NCBI RefSeq assembly: GCF_007565055.1
Contig: NC_044550.1
Location: 83,948,033 to 84,012,032, forward strand
Source: Rhinopithecus roxellana
Lineage: Eukaryota; Chordata; Mammalia; Primates; Cercopithecidae
Length of the DNA: 64,000 bases
Direction: 5' to 3'
The stretch's first letter is position 1. The number at the start of each line of letters is the position of its first letter. This document shows positions 11,789 to 23,594 of this stretch, one piece after another. The translations under genes were made by a program, and so were the position numbers. The notes below the pieces were generated by a model, which saw only the letters and a program-made list of their open reading frames with translations, had not been told where the DNA came from and searched no databases.

Positions 11789-12245
11789 TGCGGGGGTCTG
11801 TCCCGCAGATCCCAACTCACATGACGGATGAATAATGTACCCAGACACTGATATTCAGTGAAAGAGCAGCTAGAGGTCCAAGCCACTCACAGATACCAAG
11901 GAAGGTGCTGTAAAGAGTCAGCAGCCATGGCCCGACTAGCTGGCCCTGTGGGCATTTATTTAGCACAGTTTTAGTGACAAAGTCTTTCAGTCAACACATC
12001 TGTGGGTAATTAATCTGGCCATTCCCACCCCAGGAGAGCCATCCTGCCTGTGAGTAATCAAAGGTTAGTTTTAGGACCATTAGTTTACTCATGTTGTTTA
12101 CATGACTAGACAAACTCTTTGGATAAACTCTTCTGCATTCCTATGTATCTATGCCCTAAGCTATTAAGTGGATTCGGCTGCCTTCAGCCAAACAATTTGG
12201 GCAAACCTCTAGGCTTTCCAAGAGGGTTTGTGTTTATTTCCTATA
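11789..12245 (-). mobile_element. Unclassified solo LTR, minus strand
   Basis: On the minus strand the sequence has LTR architecture. An AATAAA (complement within gggcatttatttagc at about 11950) is followed by roughly 160 bases of R/U5-like sequence that ends in a hairpin-forming terminus, tgcggg..tcccgca (about 11790-11810), with CA as the last bases. No internal retroviral genes flank it. The left limit is fairly clear; the right limit is a guess. I do not recognise the family. Confidence 0.4.
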
Positions 12246-12504
12246 ACTTCATCTTAAAGTTTTTTCCCACCAGCCTGACTGAACTGCCACAAAAGCATGG
12301 CTGCAAATCCCAGAGAAAGAAGAAAGACTTGCATAAAGGAGGCTTTCTGGAGAATTGGCTGTAAGAGGGTCAGTGTGGAAATATGCAATGTGCTTAGGAG
12401 GCCACTGAAGCAGTCCAGGTAAGACAACTGACTTATAGTGGTTGGGGAGTGAGAAGTAGTCAGATTCAGGATATACTGATAGCCTCACACATCAATATCC
12501 TCAG

Positions 12505-13182
12505 ACAGGAAAAAAGGGAATACCCCTCCAGTATCCCTTTTAAACATCAATCATATCACCTACCTGCTCAAAACTCTCCAAACACTTCCCACATTATGAG
12601 AAAATTCAAGATTCTAATCATGGCTAATCATGGCTAGATGGTCTTTCCGATCCAATGTTCCACCTCTGAGATCTCATTTCTTGCCAATTTCCTTGCTCAC
12701 TCCTTTCCAGCCATGTTTACTTCCTTGTTGTTTCCCAAATACATCAAACATGTCCCTACCCTAGGGGCTTTGAACTTGTCTGACAGCCCTTCTCTAGAAG
12801 TTCCCACAGTGTACTCCTCTCCTTCATTTAGGTCTTACCTTGTAGGCCAAAGAAGACTTCTCTGATAACTATTTATAAAGGAACAGCTCCAGCCAGGCTC
12901 GATGGCTCACACCTCGAATTTCAGCACTTTGGGAGGCCAGGGCAGGAGGATCACTTGAACCCAGAAGTTCAAGACCAGTCTGGGCAACATGGAGAAACTC
13001 CGTCTCTACAAAAAAATACAAAAGTTAGCCAGGCATGGTGGTATGCTCCTGTAGTCCCAGCCACTTGGGAGGCTAAGGTGGGAGGATCACTTGGGCCCAG
13101 GAGTTCAAGGCTGCAGTGAGCTGTGATCACACCACTACACTCCAGCCTGGGTGACAGAGTGAGACTCTGCCTCCAAAAAAAG

Positions 13183-13219
<37 letters not shown>

Positions 13220-13525
13220 AAGACCTCCTTCAACACTATTTTACCTTACACAGCAATATTGTTCTTCACAGCACTTTTCACTACTTGAAATATATGTATC
13301 ATCCCCTCCCCTTTTTTGGAACTCCGTTTTCTTTAGAGTGTAACTTGGTGAAGGCAGATAATTTGTTTCTTATCTAATAACAGAGCAAGAGATCTATTTG
13401 GAAACTTATAGCCAGCTTATTCCACTGGGTCCACTTAGTCCCACTGTATTTTCAGTACCTACAACTTTATTATATAATATTCACTCAATGAACAATTGTA
13501 AAATAAATGAATAAAAGTAATGCAT
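12505..13525 (+). mobile_element. L2 (LINE2) 3' region, split by an Alu
   Basis: Old L2 in two blocks, 12505-12889 and 13218-13525. The first follows the pattern ..cacctacctgctcaaaactctcc..ccttgctcactcc..ctaggggctttgaacttg..ggtcttacctt. The second resumes with cactttt-cactacttgaaat and ends in the L2-type attcactcaatgaacaa terminus. An AluJ interrupts it. All coding capacity is lost. Confidence 0.85.
12890..13217 (+). mobile_element. AluJ, full length, inside L2
   Basis: Dimeric Alu with J-type features (gggcccaggagttcaaggctgcagtgagctgtgatcacaccac) and a long tail, A-rich from about 13176 to 13217. The flanking L2 text, gaagacttctctgataac before and gaagacctccttcaac after, is similar, which may reflect a decayed target duplication. 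Confidence 0.93.
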
Positions 13526-13534
13526 AGAGCTGCT

Positions 13535-13765
13535 ACAGCCATCCTGTGACCACAAAGAGATTTCTTGACATGTGGTGGAAGGCGGAGCACAAAGACTGAA
13601 AGAACCCAGATCCATGGGGAAGCCCCTAAGCTGTGGAATCCATCGTTTCAGTAAAGCCCTAGCTTTTAGTTGTCATGTGAGACAATAAGTTTATCTACTT
13701 TAATTTGGAATTTCTGCTTACTCCACAACTAGGACTGTCCTAACTCCTGCATAATTTTAATCTTC
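13535..13765 (+). mobile_element. Possible degenerate LTR 3' part
   Basis: The stretch cacaaagagatttcttgacatg..gaaagaaccc-agatcc..catgtgagacaataagt..ggaatttctg..taactcctgc resembles the end of old mammalian LTRs, which have a polyadenylation-like aataa and a final run of the type ttctgttac..cctaactg. It is strongly diverged and the family is undetermined. Confidence 0.3.
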
Positions 13766-14877
13766 TAGAAAAATGTGACATTTCAAATTCTAGAATATGT
13801 CATCCAAGAACATTTTCCTTTCCCATTTCTCATACAATCTGCATAAATTCAGCCAAATGGTTTGTAGGACTTTTAGGATTAATTTGATAATGCTTATCAC
13901 ATTTCTTATCCACCATGAGCCTCTATTATATAGGCATTTGAATATCCCCCATTCAAAGAATGATGCAAAAACAATTTTCTTGTGCTGCTGGGCAAAACTG
14001 AATTATAAAACTTAAAATGACAAAAAAAGAAAAAACAAAGCCCCCCAAATCCAAAATGTGGCCTCCCAGAATACTTGTCTTTGAACATCTTTCTGATAAA
14101 AGTGTTTGAAGCCTCTTAGAAAAACACTTGAGTAGAAAATGCTCTTGGAAGTTGACTCTATAAGGGAAAGGAATGTGTTATAGTTAACTGCTAAAGCCTA
14201 AATCACAGACACATTGCGTCTTTCAGAAAAGTCTCTCATATTCTCAAACATCTTGGGCTACTTTCCAAGAATTGAATCTTTCAATTCCAAACATTTCCCT
14301 ATGAATCCATTCTTAACTAAGTGTAACTATACTATTACCACTAGAAATTAATTCTTCATTTATTTATTGAGTACTTATTGCATCAGACTTTAATAGACTG
14401 AAGGAGATATCAATAAATAAGAAGATATGGATCCTAGTCTCAAGGTGTTTTGCTCAGAGAGGAAGGCCTCTCAAAAGCCTTCATAATATAGTATGCCACA
14501 TAATTCATGCTAAGATTTTTCCCAATTCATTGGCCTGTTGCAAACTTCCTCTCCCATGGTCTGAGGTATGTACGGTGAACTACAGCCTAGAGTTGGTCAA
14601 CAGAGAGCTCCAGTAACACAGTAATCTATGTGACTGTTTCTATAAGAGGTGCCCCTTAGAGGTGGGCAGTGTCAAGCCAGCTGACCCAGAATAAGCATTG
14701 GTCCATTGAACTGTACCTGACCTTGCCACTTGAAATAGATTTGGAGACTTAGGCTGACTTATTCTACTGAGTCTCATATACCTATCATTCTTGATCAGTG
14801 ACCAAAGTGGAAACCTCTCTAGCCATCTTTCCTCTCTATGTCTTTTCCAATCGGGTGTTTTGCTTCTCTTACCCCAT
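13766..14877. other. Unassigned sequence
   Basis: No gene. At 14340-14470 the phrase ttcatttatttattgagtacttattgc and the following text look like a decayed ancient LINE or SINE end, but no family can be assigned. Confidence 0.4.
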
Positions 14878-15335
14878 ATTATGGGTTAAAATGTGTCCTT
14901 CTAGAAAAGATATGTTGAAGTCCTAACCCTCAGAATGTGGCCTCATTTGGAAATAGGATTGTTGCTAACGCAATTGGTTAAGATGAGGTCATACTGGGGT
15001 AGGGTGGGCCCCTAATTCAATATGACTAGTGTGCTCCTAAAAAGAACTCCAGGTAGAGAGAGAGACACAAGGAGGCCATGTGAAGGTGAAGTCAGAGATC
15101 AGAAGGGTGCATCTACAAGCCAATTAACACCGAAGATGGCCAGAAAAACACCAGAAGCTAGGACAGAGACCTAGAACAGAGTCTACTTCACAGTTGTCAG
15201 AAGGAACCAATCTGGCAGACATTTTCCTCTCAGATTTCTAGCTTTCAGAACTGTGAGACAATAAATTTCTGTTGTTTAAGCCTCCCAGTTGGTAGTATTT
15301 TTATTTTGTTATGGAAGCCACAGCACACTAATACA
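14878..15335 (+). mobile_element. MLT1-like (ERVL-MaLR) solo LTR
   Basis: About 458 bp with the MaLR LTR pattern: atgttgaagtcctaaccctcagaatgtggcc, aagatgaggtcatactgg, gggtgggcccctaattcaatatgac, ggccatgtgaaggtga, then gaactgtgaga-caataaatttctgttgtttaagcc (polyadenylation signal) and the terminal ctaataca. There is no internal region, so it is a solo LTR. The exact subfamily is not assigned. Confidence 0.78.
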
Positions 15336-15518
15336 TCCCATCTGTTGCTCCCATTCTGCTTGTTAAAAAATCTCCTGTGACCTCTGGAACTCCCATTCCA
15401 TGCTAAAGAAACTTCCCAACATCTTTATTTTCTTCACCAAACAGCCTCTCTGCTTCTAGCACTGTCTTGAAGACAATGCTTTACCTGTGGCTCTCTCAAG
15501 GGCAATTCATCACTTCAC

Positions 15519-15850
15519 TGAGACAGCCAGGTGGGAGGGGCTCTCTGGCAAAACTCCAGCCAGCCTGTGCACTGGGGTGGAGTCTTGGAAAGTTTGAGCC
15601 TTTTGCAGCAGGGAGAAATGCCTGGCCCCTCCTCTTCCTATGTGGAACCTGGGATTCAAACTGCGAGGTGGAAAGCACAGGAATAAGACACTCTGGCTTT
15701 GCAGAAGGTCCCTGTTCCCTCCTTTTTCCTTTTCACCCAATAAAACCCTGCTTTACTCACCCTTCAAACTGTCTGCAAGCCTAAATTTGCATGGCATGGG
15801 AAGGACAAGGACTCCGTCTTTAGCTGAACTAAAAGAAGAGACCTGCAACA
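15519..15850 (+). mobile_element. Solo LTR, class II (ERVK)-like
   Basis: The 332-bp element begins TGAGACAGCCAGG and ends CCTGCAACA. It has an AATAAA in cacccaataaaaccctgctttactcaccc, followed by about 110 bases of R/U5 (ctgtctgcaagcctaa..gacaaggactcc). That 3' layout resembles HERV-K-group LTRs. The 6-bp flanks (cttcac and gtgcta) do not match, so the target duplication is lost or the left limit is wrong. A 105-codon frame over it is fortuitous. Confidence 0.55.
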
Positions 15851-16574
15851 GTGCTAAGTTGGCATTCTTTAGCTCCCTGTTGCTATTTCCAGGGAATTAC
15901 TCCCCAGTATGTTGCAAAACTCCCCCTCACTCTGCCGGTCAAGCCATTGGATAGCTTCTACCCTCCCTCATCACTGCTGTCTTCCAACATACTAATGGTG
16001 AATGTTTTAGATGTCTTCCACCATACTTATCAGACACACCTGACACCTGCTTCGCACTCTTCATTTTCACCTCAAGTCCTGCCCTCATCTGTGTCAGTTT
16101 TTATGTTCACATGAGTAAGCTGCTCAACTCCCCACACCAATGACTCATTGTTCTCTTCACAGTGCCAACAACTGCTTTCTACTTCATTCACTAGTATTCA
16201 GGTATCTTACTTACCTGTCTCACCTGGATCTGCTCTACATCAGAATACTTACATTCTACTCCCTAGACACAGTCTCCAATCCTACATTTTTCTCATGGTC
16301 TTTTTCCTGCCAAACTTGTCTCTTTTTTTTGTTTTTGTTTTTGTTTCATACACATCTCTAAGCTCTCAGTGCCTCCACATTTTCTCAGGGAATGAAACCT
16401 TTCTTGGTTTTACTTTCCTATCTAGACAAGCCTCTTCACTGATCACCAACCAACACCTCTTCCATAACGGCAGTCTACATCATCACAGATGATTCTGGGG
16501 ACATATCATCAAAGATGTGCCTTTGTGTGATGAGCTGAGAAAGAGCTGGTACAATGCTAATGACTAGGTAATGG
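15851..16574. other. CT-rich unassigned sequence, repeat-like
   Basis: Pyrimidine-rich text with several overlapping frames (up to 114 codons, 16148-16492) that look like composition effects. The phrases cacagtgccaacaactgctttc and ataacggcagtctacatcatcacag suggest an ancient repeat I cannot name. Confidence 0.35.
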
Positions 16575-17934
16575 GGCCTCTCAAATCCTTTTCAAAATAC
16601 TTCAAAATGTAATTATTATTTATGTGTGTAATAATAAGAAATACAGGTTTTGTCTCAGCCTCCATTTCCTGGTAGACAGTTCCTAAAACCAAGTGATAAG
16701 GTGTCTTTTTGTGTGCTAATGGGATCCCTGGTGGCAGGAGCTCCTGAATACCCTCCGGATGGGGGCTAGGTGCCAGGAGAATCAACCAAGTGATTAGACA
16801 GTTGGAACTTTCAGCCCCATGCTACCTCCCACCCCACCCCTCAATGTCTAGGGAGCAGAGAAGGGCTGAAGGTTGAGGTGATCACCAATGGCCAATGATT
16901 TAATAAATCGTGCCTATGTAAGGAAGCCTCCATAAAAACCAAAAGGGCAGGGTTCAGAGAGCTTCCAGGTGGATTAACAGCAACACATCCATGTGCTGGG
17001 AGTGTGGTGCACCCCAAATTCCACAGGGACAGAAGCTCCAGTGCTCAAGAGCTTCCTAGACCTTGCCCTGTGTATCTCTTCATCTGGCTGTTCATTTGTA
17101 TCCTTTAATGTAGTCTTTGTAATAAAATGGCAACCTAGTAAATAAGCCATTTTCCTGGATTCCATGACCCATTCTAGCACATTATCAAACATGAGAAAGG
17201 TCATGGGAACCACCAATTTGTAGCAAAGTTGGACAGAAGTTGTGGGTAACGTAGGTACTCACTCACTACTTGTGATTGGCATCTGGAGCGGAGGCACCCT
17301 GTGGGACCAAGGGAGGAGAACACCATTCATATTGTCTTATGCTCAATTTCTGCCTCCAAAGAAAGAAGAAGTAAAAACTAAAAGGCAGAAATGAAATCCA
17401 CAAGCGGACAGCCCGGTGCCACACCCTGGGCCTGGTAGTTAAAGATCGACCCCTGACCTAATCAGTTACATTATCTATAGATTTACACACATTGTATAGA
17501 AAAGCACTGTGAAAATCCTTGTCCTGTTCTGTTCCTTTCTAATTACCAGTACGCGCAGCCCCCAGTCACGTACCCCCTGTTTGCTCAATCGATCACGACC
17601 CTCTCACACAGACCTCCGTAGAATTGTGAGCCCTTAAAAGGGACAGGAATTGCTCACATGGGGAGCTCAGTTGTTGGAGACTGAGTCTTGCTGAAGCTCC
17701 CGGCTGAATGAAGCCCTCCCTTCTTTAACTTGGTGTCTGAGGGGTTTTGTCTGCGACTTGTCCTGCTACAGGACCAAGTCCTTGATTTGATGCTACCTCC
17801 AGGTACATAGTTTCAGAATCGAGATAAATTGTAGGACACCAGTTGGTATCCATAGATAACTGGAGAATTTCTTGGTGTGGGAGAAGTATCCACACATTAG
17901 GTAACAGACGTGTTCTGTGTTGAGTGTGAGAACA
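16575..17934 (+). mobile_element. ERVL-type LTR (MER21-like), split by another LTR
   Basis: Long LTR in two blocks, 16575-17303 and 17779-17934. The first carries gtgctaatgggatccctggtgg, gccaggagaatcaaccaagtgatta, caccaatggccaatgatttaat, aagcctccataaaaacc (TATA-like) and tgtatctcttcatctggctg. The second resumes with gatttgatgctacctccaggta and runs to cttggtgtgggagaagtatcc..gagtgtgagaaca. The match to a MER21-type ERVL LTR is from memory. No internal genes are present. Confidence 0.65.
17312..17770 (+). mobile_element. ERV1-like solo LTR nested in the ERVL LTR
   Basis: The 459-bp block interrupts the host LTR and is bracketed by ggaccaag at 17304-17311 and 17771-17778. It has an LTR layout: gcctccaaagaaagaagaag, gggcctggtagttaaagatcgac, a TATA-like cccttaaaaggg, a decayed polyadenylation signal (gaatgaagccc), and a 3' end gtcctgctaca. 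Part of the 8-bp bracket may be chance, since class I elements usually duplicate 4-5 bp. It is younger than the LTR it splits. Confidence 0.7.
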
Positions 17935-17999
17935 GAGAAAAGCAGTTTGTTACTTCTATATGGATTATTTAACCTAAAATTTTGGTTATATTACTTTGC

Positions 18000-18745
18000 T
18001 TGTAGTTCTTCAATCTTTCCCCATCAGTTATATAACTGAGTTCTAGCTCCTTAGACTGGCTTCCCAGGCCATTAATAATATGATCTTGCCTATCCACTTC
18101 CAAATTATTTCCCACCACTTCCTACCACTCACATTGTGCAATCTGAAGTCTCTCTGATTGGGAAATGCTTCCGCCCACAGTCTTATCCTCTCTTGCTTAG
18201 GTAATCCCATAAGGAGTTCTCTCTCCCCTCAATCTTCCGGTGAACTCCTGAGCATTCTTCAAAACTCACTGAAGACCTTACATCACTTCCATATCATTCA
18301 CAGATTCCTTGGATAGAATTTATAAGTCCTGTCTTTCAAACACTTCTCCATCTTATCCACACTTCTACAATTGCTCTATTTTTATTTTTCCACATGTATC
18401 TTCACTATAGTGCAGGGTTTCTCAGCCTCAGCACTACTGACATTTGAAGCTGGTTAATTTTTGGTTGTGGCAGGGGCAGGCTGTCCCGGGTACTGTAGGA
18501 TGCTGGGCAGCATCCCTGACCTCTGCCCACTAGATTCGAGTAGCATCCCTCCAAATTGTGACAATCAAAAATGTCTCCAGACATTGCCAAATGTTCCCTG
18601 GAGGACAAAAGCGCCTCCAGTTATAAGTGCAAGCCACTCCAGGGTTGCACCTTACCCTTTTCATCTTGTTAAACTCAGAAACTAGCAGAGTGCCTGCCTC
18701 ATAACATACACTCAGCCAACGTTTAATGAATTGATCTGAAGCTCA
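18000..18745 (+). mobile_element. L2 3' region, split by MER20
   Basis: Two L2 blocks, 18000-18412 and 18637-18745. The first has cttcccaggcc..gatcttgcctatccacttccaaattatttcccacc and the later ctcctgagcattcttcaaaactcactgaag. The second has agcagagtgcctgcctcata..actcagccaacgtttaatgaattga, the typical L2 terminus. Confidence 0.8.
18413..18636 (-). mobile_element. MER20 hAT-Charlie DNA transposon
   Basis: The plus strand is the complement of MER20 over nearly its full length (about 220 bp): cagggtttctcagcctcagcac at the left end, ggatgctgggcagcatccctgacctctgcccactag in the middle, then aaaaatgtctccagacattgccaaatgttccctgg. It lies inside an L2 and so postdates it. Confidence 0.88.
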
Positions 18746-21299
18746 GAAAGTGTGACACTGTTCCAGCAAAACACCACAGAGAACCCAGGCAGTGTCAACA
18801 GCATTCTTCCAGGTACTTCTAATGAAGACATTTTCTAGTTTAAAAATAATGTTTCACTCCTAAGACGGAAAACAGCATTCTGGGGTTTCTTTCTGAAAGC
18901 AAAGGGCATATATGCAAAGTTTCCTGAGCACCGTGGCCCGAGGCTATTTTTGACCGTGTAGCTCTTGCAGACTTAGGGCCTCCCTCCCCATCAGTCGGCT
19001 TTCTCACGCTCTTGCAGTTTTCCTGCCTGCCTCCACTTCCCCAGTAGTTTCATTCAGCAGTTCACTTCCACACACAGCACTAGGCAGAGACCCTCAGTGG
19101 ACACTCATGGCTGCTCAGAACCAGGCCCTCAGCAAACATGAATGGCTCCTGTGGCATTCTGCCCACTTCCTGTGCCAAGGCATTTGGCTCCTGTGTACTG
19201 CTTTTATCTGCATTTGTCTTTTCAACCAAATGAATTTAAATTATGTCCTTATTTTTTTACTACTGGGGCTGCCTGAATTCTCTATCTTAATTTGACTTCC
19301 TAGTAAAGCCCATTTTCTTCTCAAAGAGGGGGTTATAAATACTGCGAAATGGGAAATGGACCACTTCTAGAAAAGCCATGTGAGCCCAGCTTAGCGTATG
19401 TGGGAAGGGTTCAGACTTCCCAGCACCACGGGATACGACTCAAGGAGGATATTTCATATTTGAGACAAAGAGTAACTTAACGGCTTTTCTCTCACCTACC
19501 AAATGCCAGGCCTTTTGGCCACTCTCCTGTTTGCATGGAAAATTATAAAAAGGCAAAGAGATTCTGGAGAACTTGACATAGTAAAACCAGGTGGAAATTT
19601 TTCTCCTTAAAACAATTGTAGAAATTAGAAGAGAAGTCCCTCACCAGCAGCTGACATGCCACTGTGACAAAGCAGTGCTCTTCTCGCCGATTGTGTTTGC
19701 TTTTTGCTGTCTCTCCCTCTGGCTTTGGGAAGCATTGATTTGGGGCTTTTATGTTTAAAACTTTATGGCAGACATTGTAGGTTGACTAGCCCAATTTCCA
19801 TTCTCAACTCCCTTCTTCTGCCTCTAACTTCGAAGCTGGTAAAACTGAACACTCACTTTCCCAGCTTCCTTTGAAGCATGTGGCATGTCACCTATTTCTG
19901 TCCAATAGCACCTAAGATTTTTTTCTGGGGGATTCTGGGAAAGTATTTGCTTTCCTGATATGAAAGACAGATATTTCTTACGCTGGCCCCTGTGCCCTTC
20001 TTCCTGATTTGAATGTGGACATTGCCTGGAACTGGTGCCTAGAGCTGCAGCCCTTTCTAGGGACTGTGAAGCATCTCTTCTGACCATAGGCAGCTGCACC
20101 ATTCTGCTACATGAGAAAAGGAACCCCCTCTCTCTAAACCTGGTAAACAACTGTTCTGTTGTTTGCTGCCAAAAGGCTTTATAATGAAAATAGCTGTATT
20201 TACACTGCAGTCAAGTCACCATGAAAATAAGTGCAGCTGTTTTACCCATTCCCTCTTCCCTATGCACTCTCATCAGAAATTCACCAGGATACAATGTGAT
20301 TCGTTCAAAATCTACCTAGATTAAGCATTAATCTAAGCTAACAATGATGCTATATATTTAAGTGAAATGAAGACAGAACTTTTGTTTTATTCATCATTAT
20401 AGTCTCCAATGTCTACCAGATACCTTCTATCAGGTACTTCAAAGCAGTATTTGAACTTTTAAAAAATCAACTTTTTGAATCCTCCAGCATTAATGAAGTA
20501 TCTTTACAAATAAATACACAGCCTGTTCTTCTAAAATAAAATTATTCATTTTTGTCTGATTAACATGTTTAAATTGTTACTTTCTTTTAATTTTAGAGAT
20601 ACCAAAAGTGAGTCATTTTATTAAATATTGCCCTACTTACAATTAGGATTTTCAAAGAATATTTCCAGGATTTACATTCCTTTTTGGTTTTATTTCCAGC
20701 CTCCTCATCCCTCTACTCAGTGGGATCAAGGGAGGATAGAGGTACAGTACTGGGTAGTAAATAGAAAGAAAAAAAAAAACTCCTTTAAGGACTACTGTAG
20801 GGCAGGTGGCAGAAATGAACTCACTCATGACAGTAACTCTCTGACAGCACAAAGAGGCTGAGAGAGCCACTCAACTGTCAGAGAAAATCATTTAAGGAGC
20901 AGGGGCCCTGATTTCAGACCTGGACAGATAAAGCTTTATAGCCTAATAAAATAGACTATCTAAGAGAAAGACCCAGATCATTGTGGTTAATATCAACCAC
21001 ACAGCAAACTATGAACAGCATAGCAACACAGTGTCTGATAACAACTAGAGCCAACGTGAGCAGCAAAAACTTTTCTCAAAACAATGGCCATCAGCCTGGT
21101 CAATTTTACAAGACACATTCAATTCCCTTTGGTTTTCACAGACCACAGCATTTCTCTATTTATAAACAATGTTTTTCACAAAGTCAATGTCCTATTGCTT
21201 TAATATACCTCTGATACTGTGGTCTATTCCAATTTGAATTGTTGGATGGCTTAATTAGAGAACTAGAAAATAATAGGAGAAAAGCCAACACCTAAATTT
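18746..21299. other. Largely unique sequence; weak LTR-like text at 19770-20160
   Basis: No gene recognised. The longest frame is 108 codons on the minus strand (20150-19824). It falls in a stretch (cccagcttcctttgaagcatgtggcatgtcacctatttctg..gggggattctgggaaag) that resembles an old repetitive LTR-type sequence, so it is probably not coding. Confidence 0.4.
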
Positions 21300-21480
21300 C
21301 CTCTGTGTGTCCGAGGTGTGTCATCCATTTCTTATTTAGGGCCCAGCGCAATCCCATGATGTGGGCAGCATTGGCTCCATTTTACAGATGTGATTGTTGA
21401 ACCTGTAAGTTCACATGCTTTCACCACACCATGAACTGTGTGCGTGAAGTGCTATTGTGTCTGGGTAGAGCAAGCAGAGA
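21300..21480 (+). mobile_element. MIR-like SINE, decayed
   Basis: The central text cattggctccattttacagatgtg, with gttgaacctgtaagttcacatg after it, fits the MIR core (..ccattttacagatgaggaaactgagg..). Flanks are too diverged for exact limits. Confidence 0.5.
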
Positions 21481-22689
21481 CCTGGTCATAAATGGGTGTG
21501 TAAGGAGTGAGCGTTCGTGTGCTGAGCAGTGATGTATTCAAATGGCTGAGAACTTTGCAACCCTGCACTCGTCATTTGAAAAAATGCAAATAAAATAATT
21601 CTTATTAAATGTCTACTTCTCATGGCAAAACTAGTTAGTGGCCAATGCCAAAAAAAAAAAATTTTAATCCAAGTCAACAAACAAATGTAGTTAGGACAAA
21701 AGCCATCAGCCTCAAGATTTTGAGCAAATTGAAAGATGCAAATGAAGAGGCTTTGGTGAATATTTACTTTTGTCTGTAGTGAGTTTTAAAGGATGGTACT
21801 GATCAAATATAAGGGTGACCACTTAGAACAGAAGACATCCAGAAGAGGCCTTTAAGCCCTACCTCCAAACAAGAAAAGCTTGGGGAGCCTAAAATAAACC
21901 CACCACTTGAGAAAAATCTGTAGGCAATATAATTATTTGTGTAAGGGAGTAGAGTGAGGAAATTATAATTTTTTCATTTACTGAGATCCCTGAAGTGGGA
22001 AATAAGCAATACCTAGAAGCCTTCGATAGTACTGAGAGCAAATGAATCATGATAGAATCAGGAGATGGCTGCCGGGGCTTAGAGAAGCTAGGATTGACTG
22101 TGTTCTGTTAAGTCACCAAGTGAATGGCTAAGGACATCAAGGGCTCACAATTTTAAAGTATGAAGCAATCTTGAAAATTACCTAATTCAATCCCTAATCT
22201 CATAAGCTTGAAAACTACAGTCGAGAAATGGTTTTAGAACACCAGATTCTTGACAACCAGGCCAGCATTCTTCTACTACTTCATGATATTCTATCATACA
22301 TCCATTATAATCAGTTATCAAATACACAAAACATAATATACAATATACTTACTCTTCAAAAGTGGTTGTAGATCAGAACAAAAATTATCTCAAGCTTTCC
22401 CCATGGCCAGATTGGAGCTGCCTTCAACATGCAAGATGTGTATTACAAATACCAAAATGAGGTTATTTTTCTAGAACAAGTTTTAGCAGCATCAAAAAGT
22501 ATACTAAAAATATCCCACTAGGCAGAATCTTCATCTTTAAATAAAATATTGGTCTCTGTACAATAAAAATATAATGTACAATTTATTTATTCTTGCTTTA
22601 GAAAAAAATAAAATAAACCTGGAGAATTTTGGAGCACATTTGTAAACTGAGCACAGCACAGTTATTCTCCTAATTCTCAATTTCTCACT
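21481..22689. other. Unassigned sequence
   Basis: AT-rich, with no recognised repeat or gene and no frame above 64 codons. Confidence 0.45.
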
Positions 22690-23040
22690 GGAAGTGGAGG
22701 ACCCCCTTGAAACTTGAGTGAGGTGAGTTAAGGACAGATAAAAGGAAGTATTACTTTACACAGAAAATAATAAACGTATGGAGCTCATTATCACAAGAGG
22801 TACAGGCAAGGAATATAAATGGATTCATAAAGGTTTTGACCAAATTTATGAATGTCAGAGCCATAAATGGCTACTGAGAGTACACCTAACCTTTAAGGTT
22901 AATGTCAGTGAGGAAAACTATGTCCTTACCCTGGAAAATCCCTTGAGGCCTCTGTTGTCAACACAATATTAGGTTGGATGGAACATGGGCTTTTCCAGCA
23001 GAGCAGTTCCAAAGTTCCTTTCAACTAATAGGAAACAGGA
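22690..23040 (+). mobile_element. Possible CR1/L3-type LINE remnant
   Basis: The run gataaaaggaagtattactttacacag, tggagctcattatcacaagagg, and the terminal ggttggatggaacatggg..ccaaagttcctttcaact is reminiscent of the 3' part of CR1/L3 LINEs (consensus ..ttggatgaccttt..ttccaactct). Diverged; the assignment is tentative. Confidence 0.38.
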
Positions 23041-23147
23041 CCAGATGAACATCCATCTCTTCAATAGAAGCATAAATGAAATGGATCCACTTTAAATGGG
23101 AAGCTGAATGAAATGATGCTGTTGAAATTTGTTATTTATATAATCAA

Positions 23148-23230
23148 TGTGTGTGTGTGCACGTATATATGTGTGTGTGTGTGTGTATATCCAAAGCGCG
23201 CGTGTGTGTGTATATATATATATGTATACT
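23148..23230. repeat. Alternating purine-pyrimidine tract (TG/CG/TA)n
   Basis: About 80 bases of nearly strict alternation: (TG)n, then cacgtatatatg, (TG)n, a short break at atccaaa, gcgcgcgtgtgtgtgt, and (TA)n. The GC/TG block is a favourable Z-DNA sequence and the (TA)n end is easily melted. Frames read on both strands here are low-complexity artefacts. Confidence 0.93.
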
Positions 23231-23427
23231 TTGTTATTTATATAAATAAGAAAAAAGATTTGTTTTTGGAATTGGAAGAAAGCCAATATTTGCAATGTTT
23301 GAATCCAAGCCCTGGTGCAAATTACTTCCCATTCAGTAACTTGCATTCTCACATGTCAAATGGGGAGAATAATCCCCATGGCAAGTCATTTTGTGAGAGT
23401 CATGCTAGAAAGCACTTTGTAAATTGA

Positions 23428-23468
23428 AAAACAAACAAACAAACAAATATATATATATAGAGAGAGAG
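23428..23468. repeat. (CAAA)n/(TA)n/(GA)n compound microsatellite
   Basis: aaacaaacaaacaaacaaa runs directly into tatatatatata and then gagagagag. Confidence 0.93.
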
Positions 23469-23594
23469 TTGCTGTAGCATATAGCCAGCTTTAAGCAAAT
23501 CTCAGTCATTTTAGCAGAAGGCTTGTGATACACATGAGATTGGAAGGCTCCTCACTTCATTTTTCCTGGGAGAATTAATACAAATATTCAAAAA

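Noticed and set aside
15467..15784. 105-codon frame
   Set aside because: It spans the body of a solo LTR with competing frames on the other strand; LTRs of this type do not encode protein.
16148..16492. 114-codon Leu/Ser/Phe-rich frame
   Set aside because: It is a product of pyrimidine-rich composition, overlaps other frames of similar length and has no known motif.
19824..20150. 108-codon minus-strand frame
   Set aside because: It overlaps sequence resembling an old interspersed repeat; no domain is visible.
20790..20815. Second CTCF-like motif (gggcaggtggcag)
   Set aside because: Only the right half of the core matches; the CCA side is missing.
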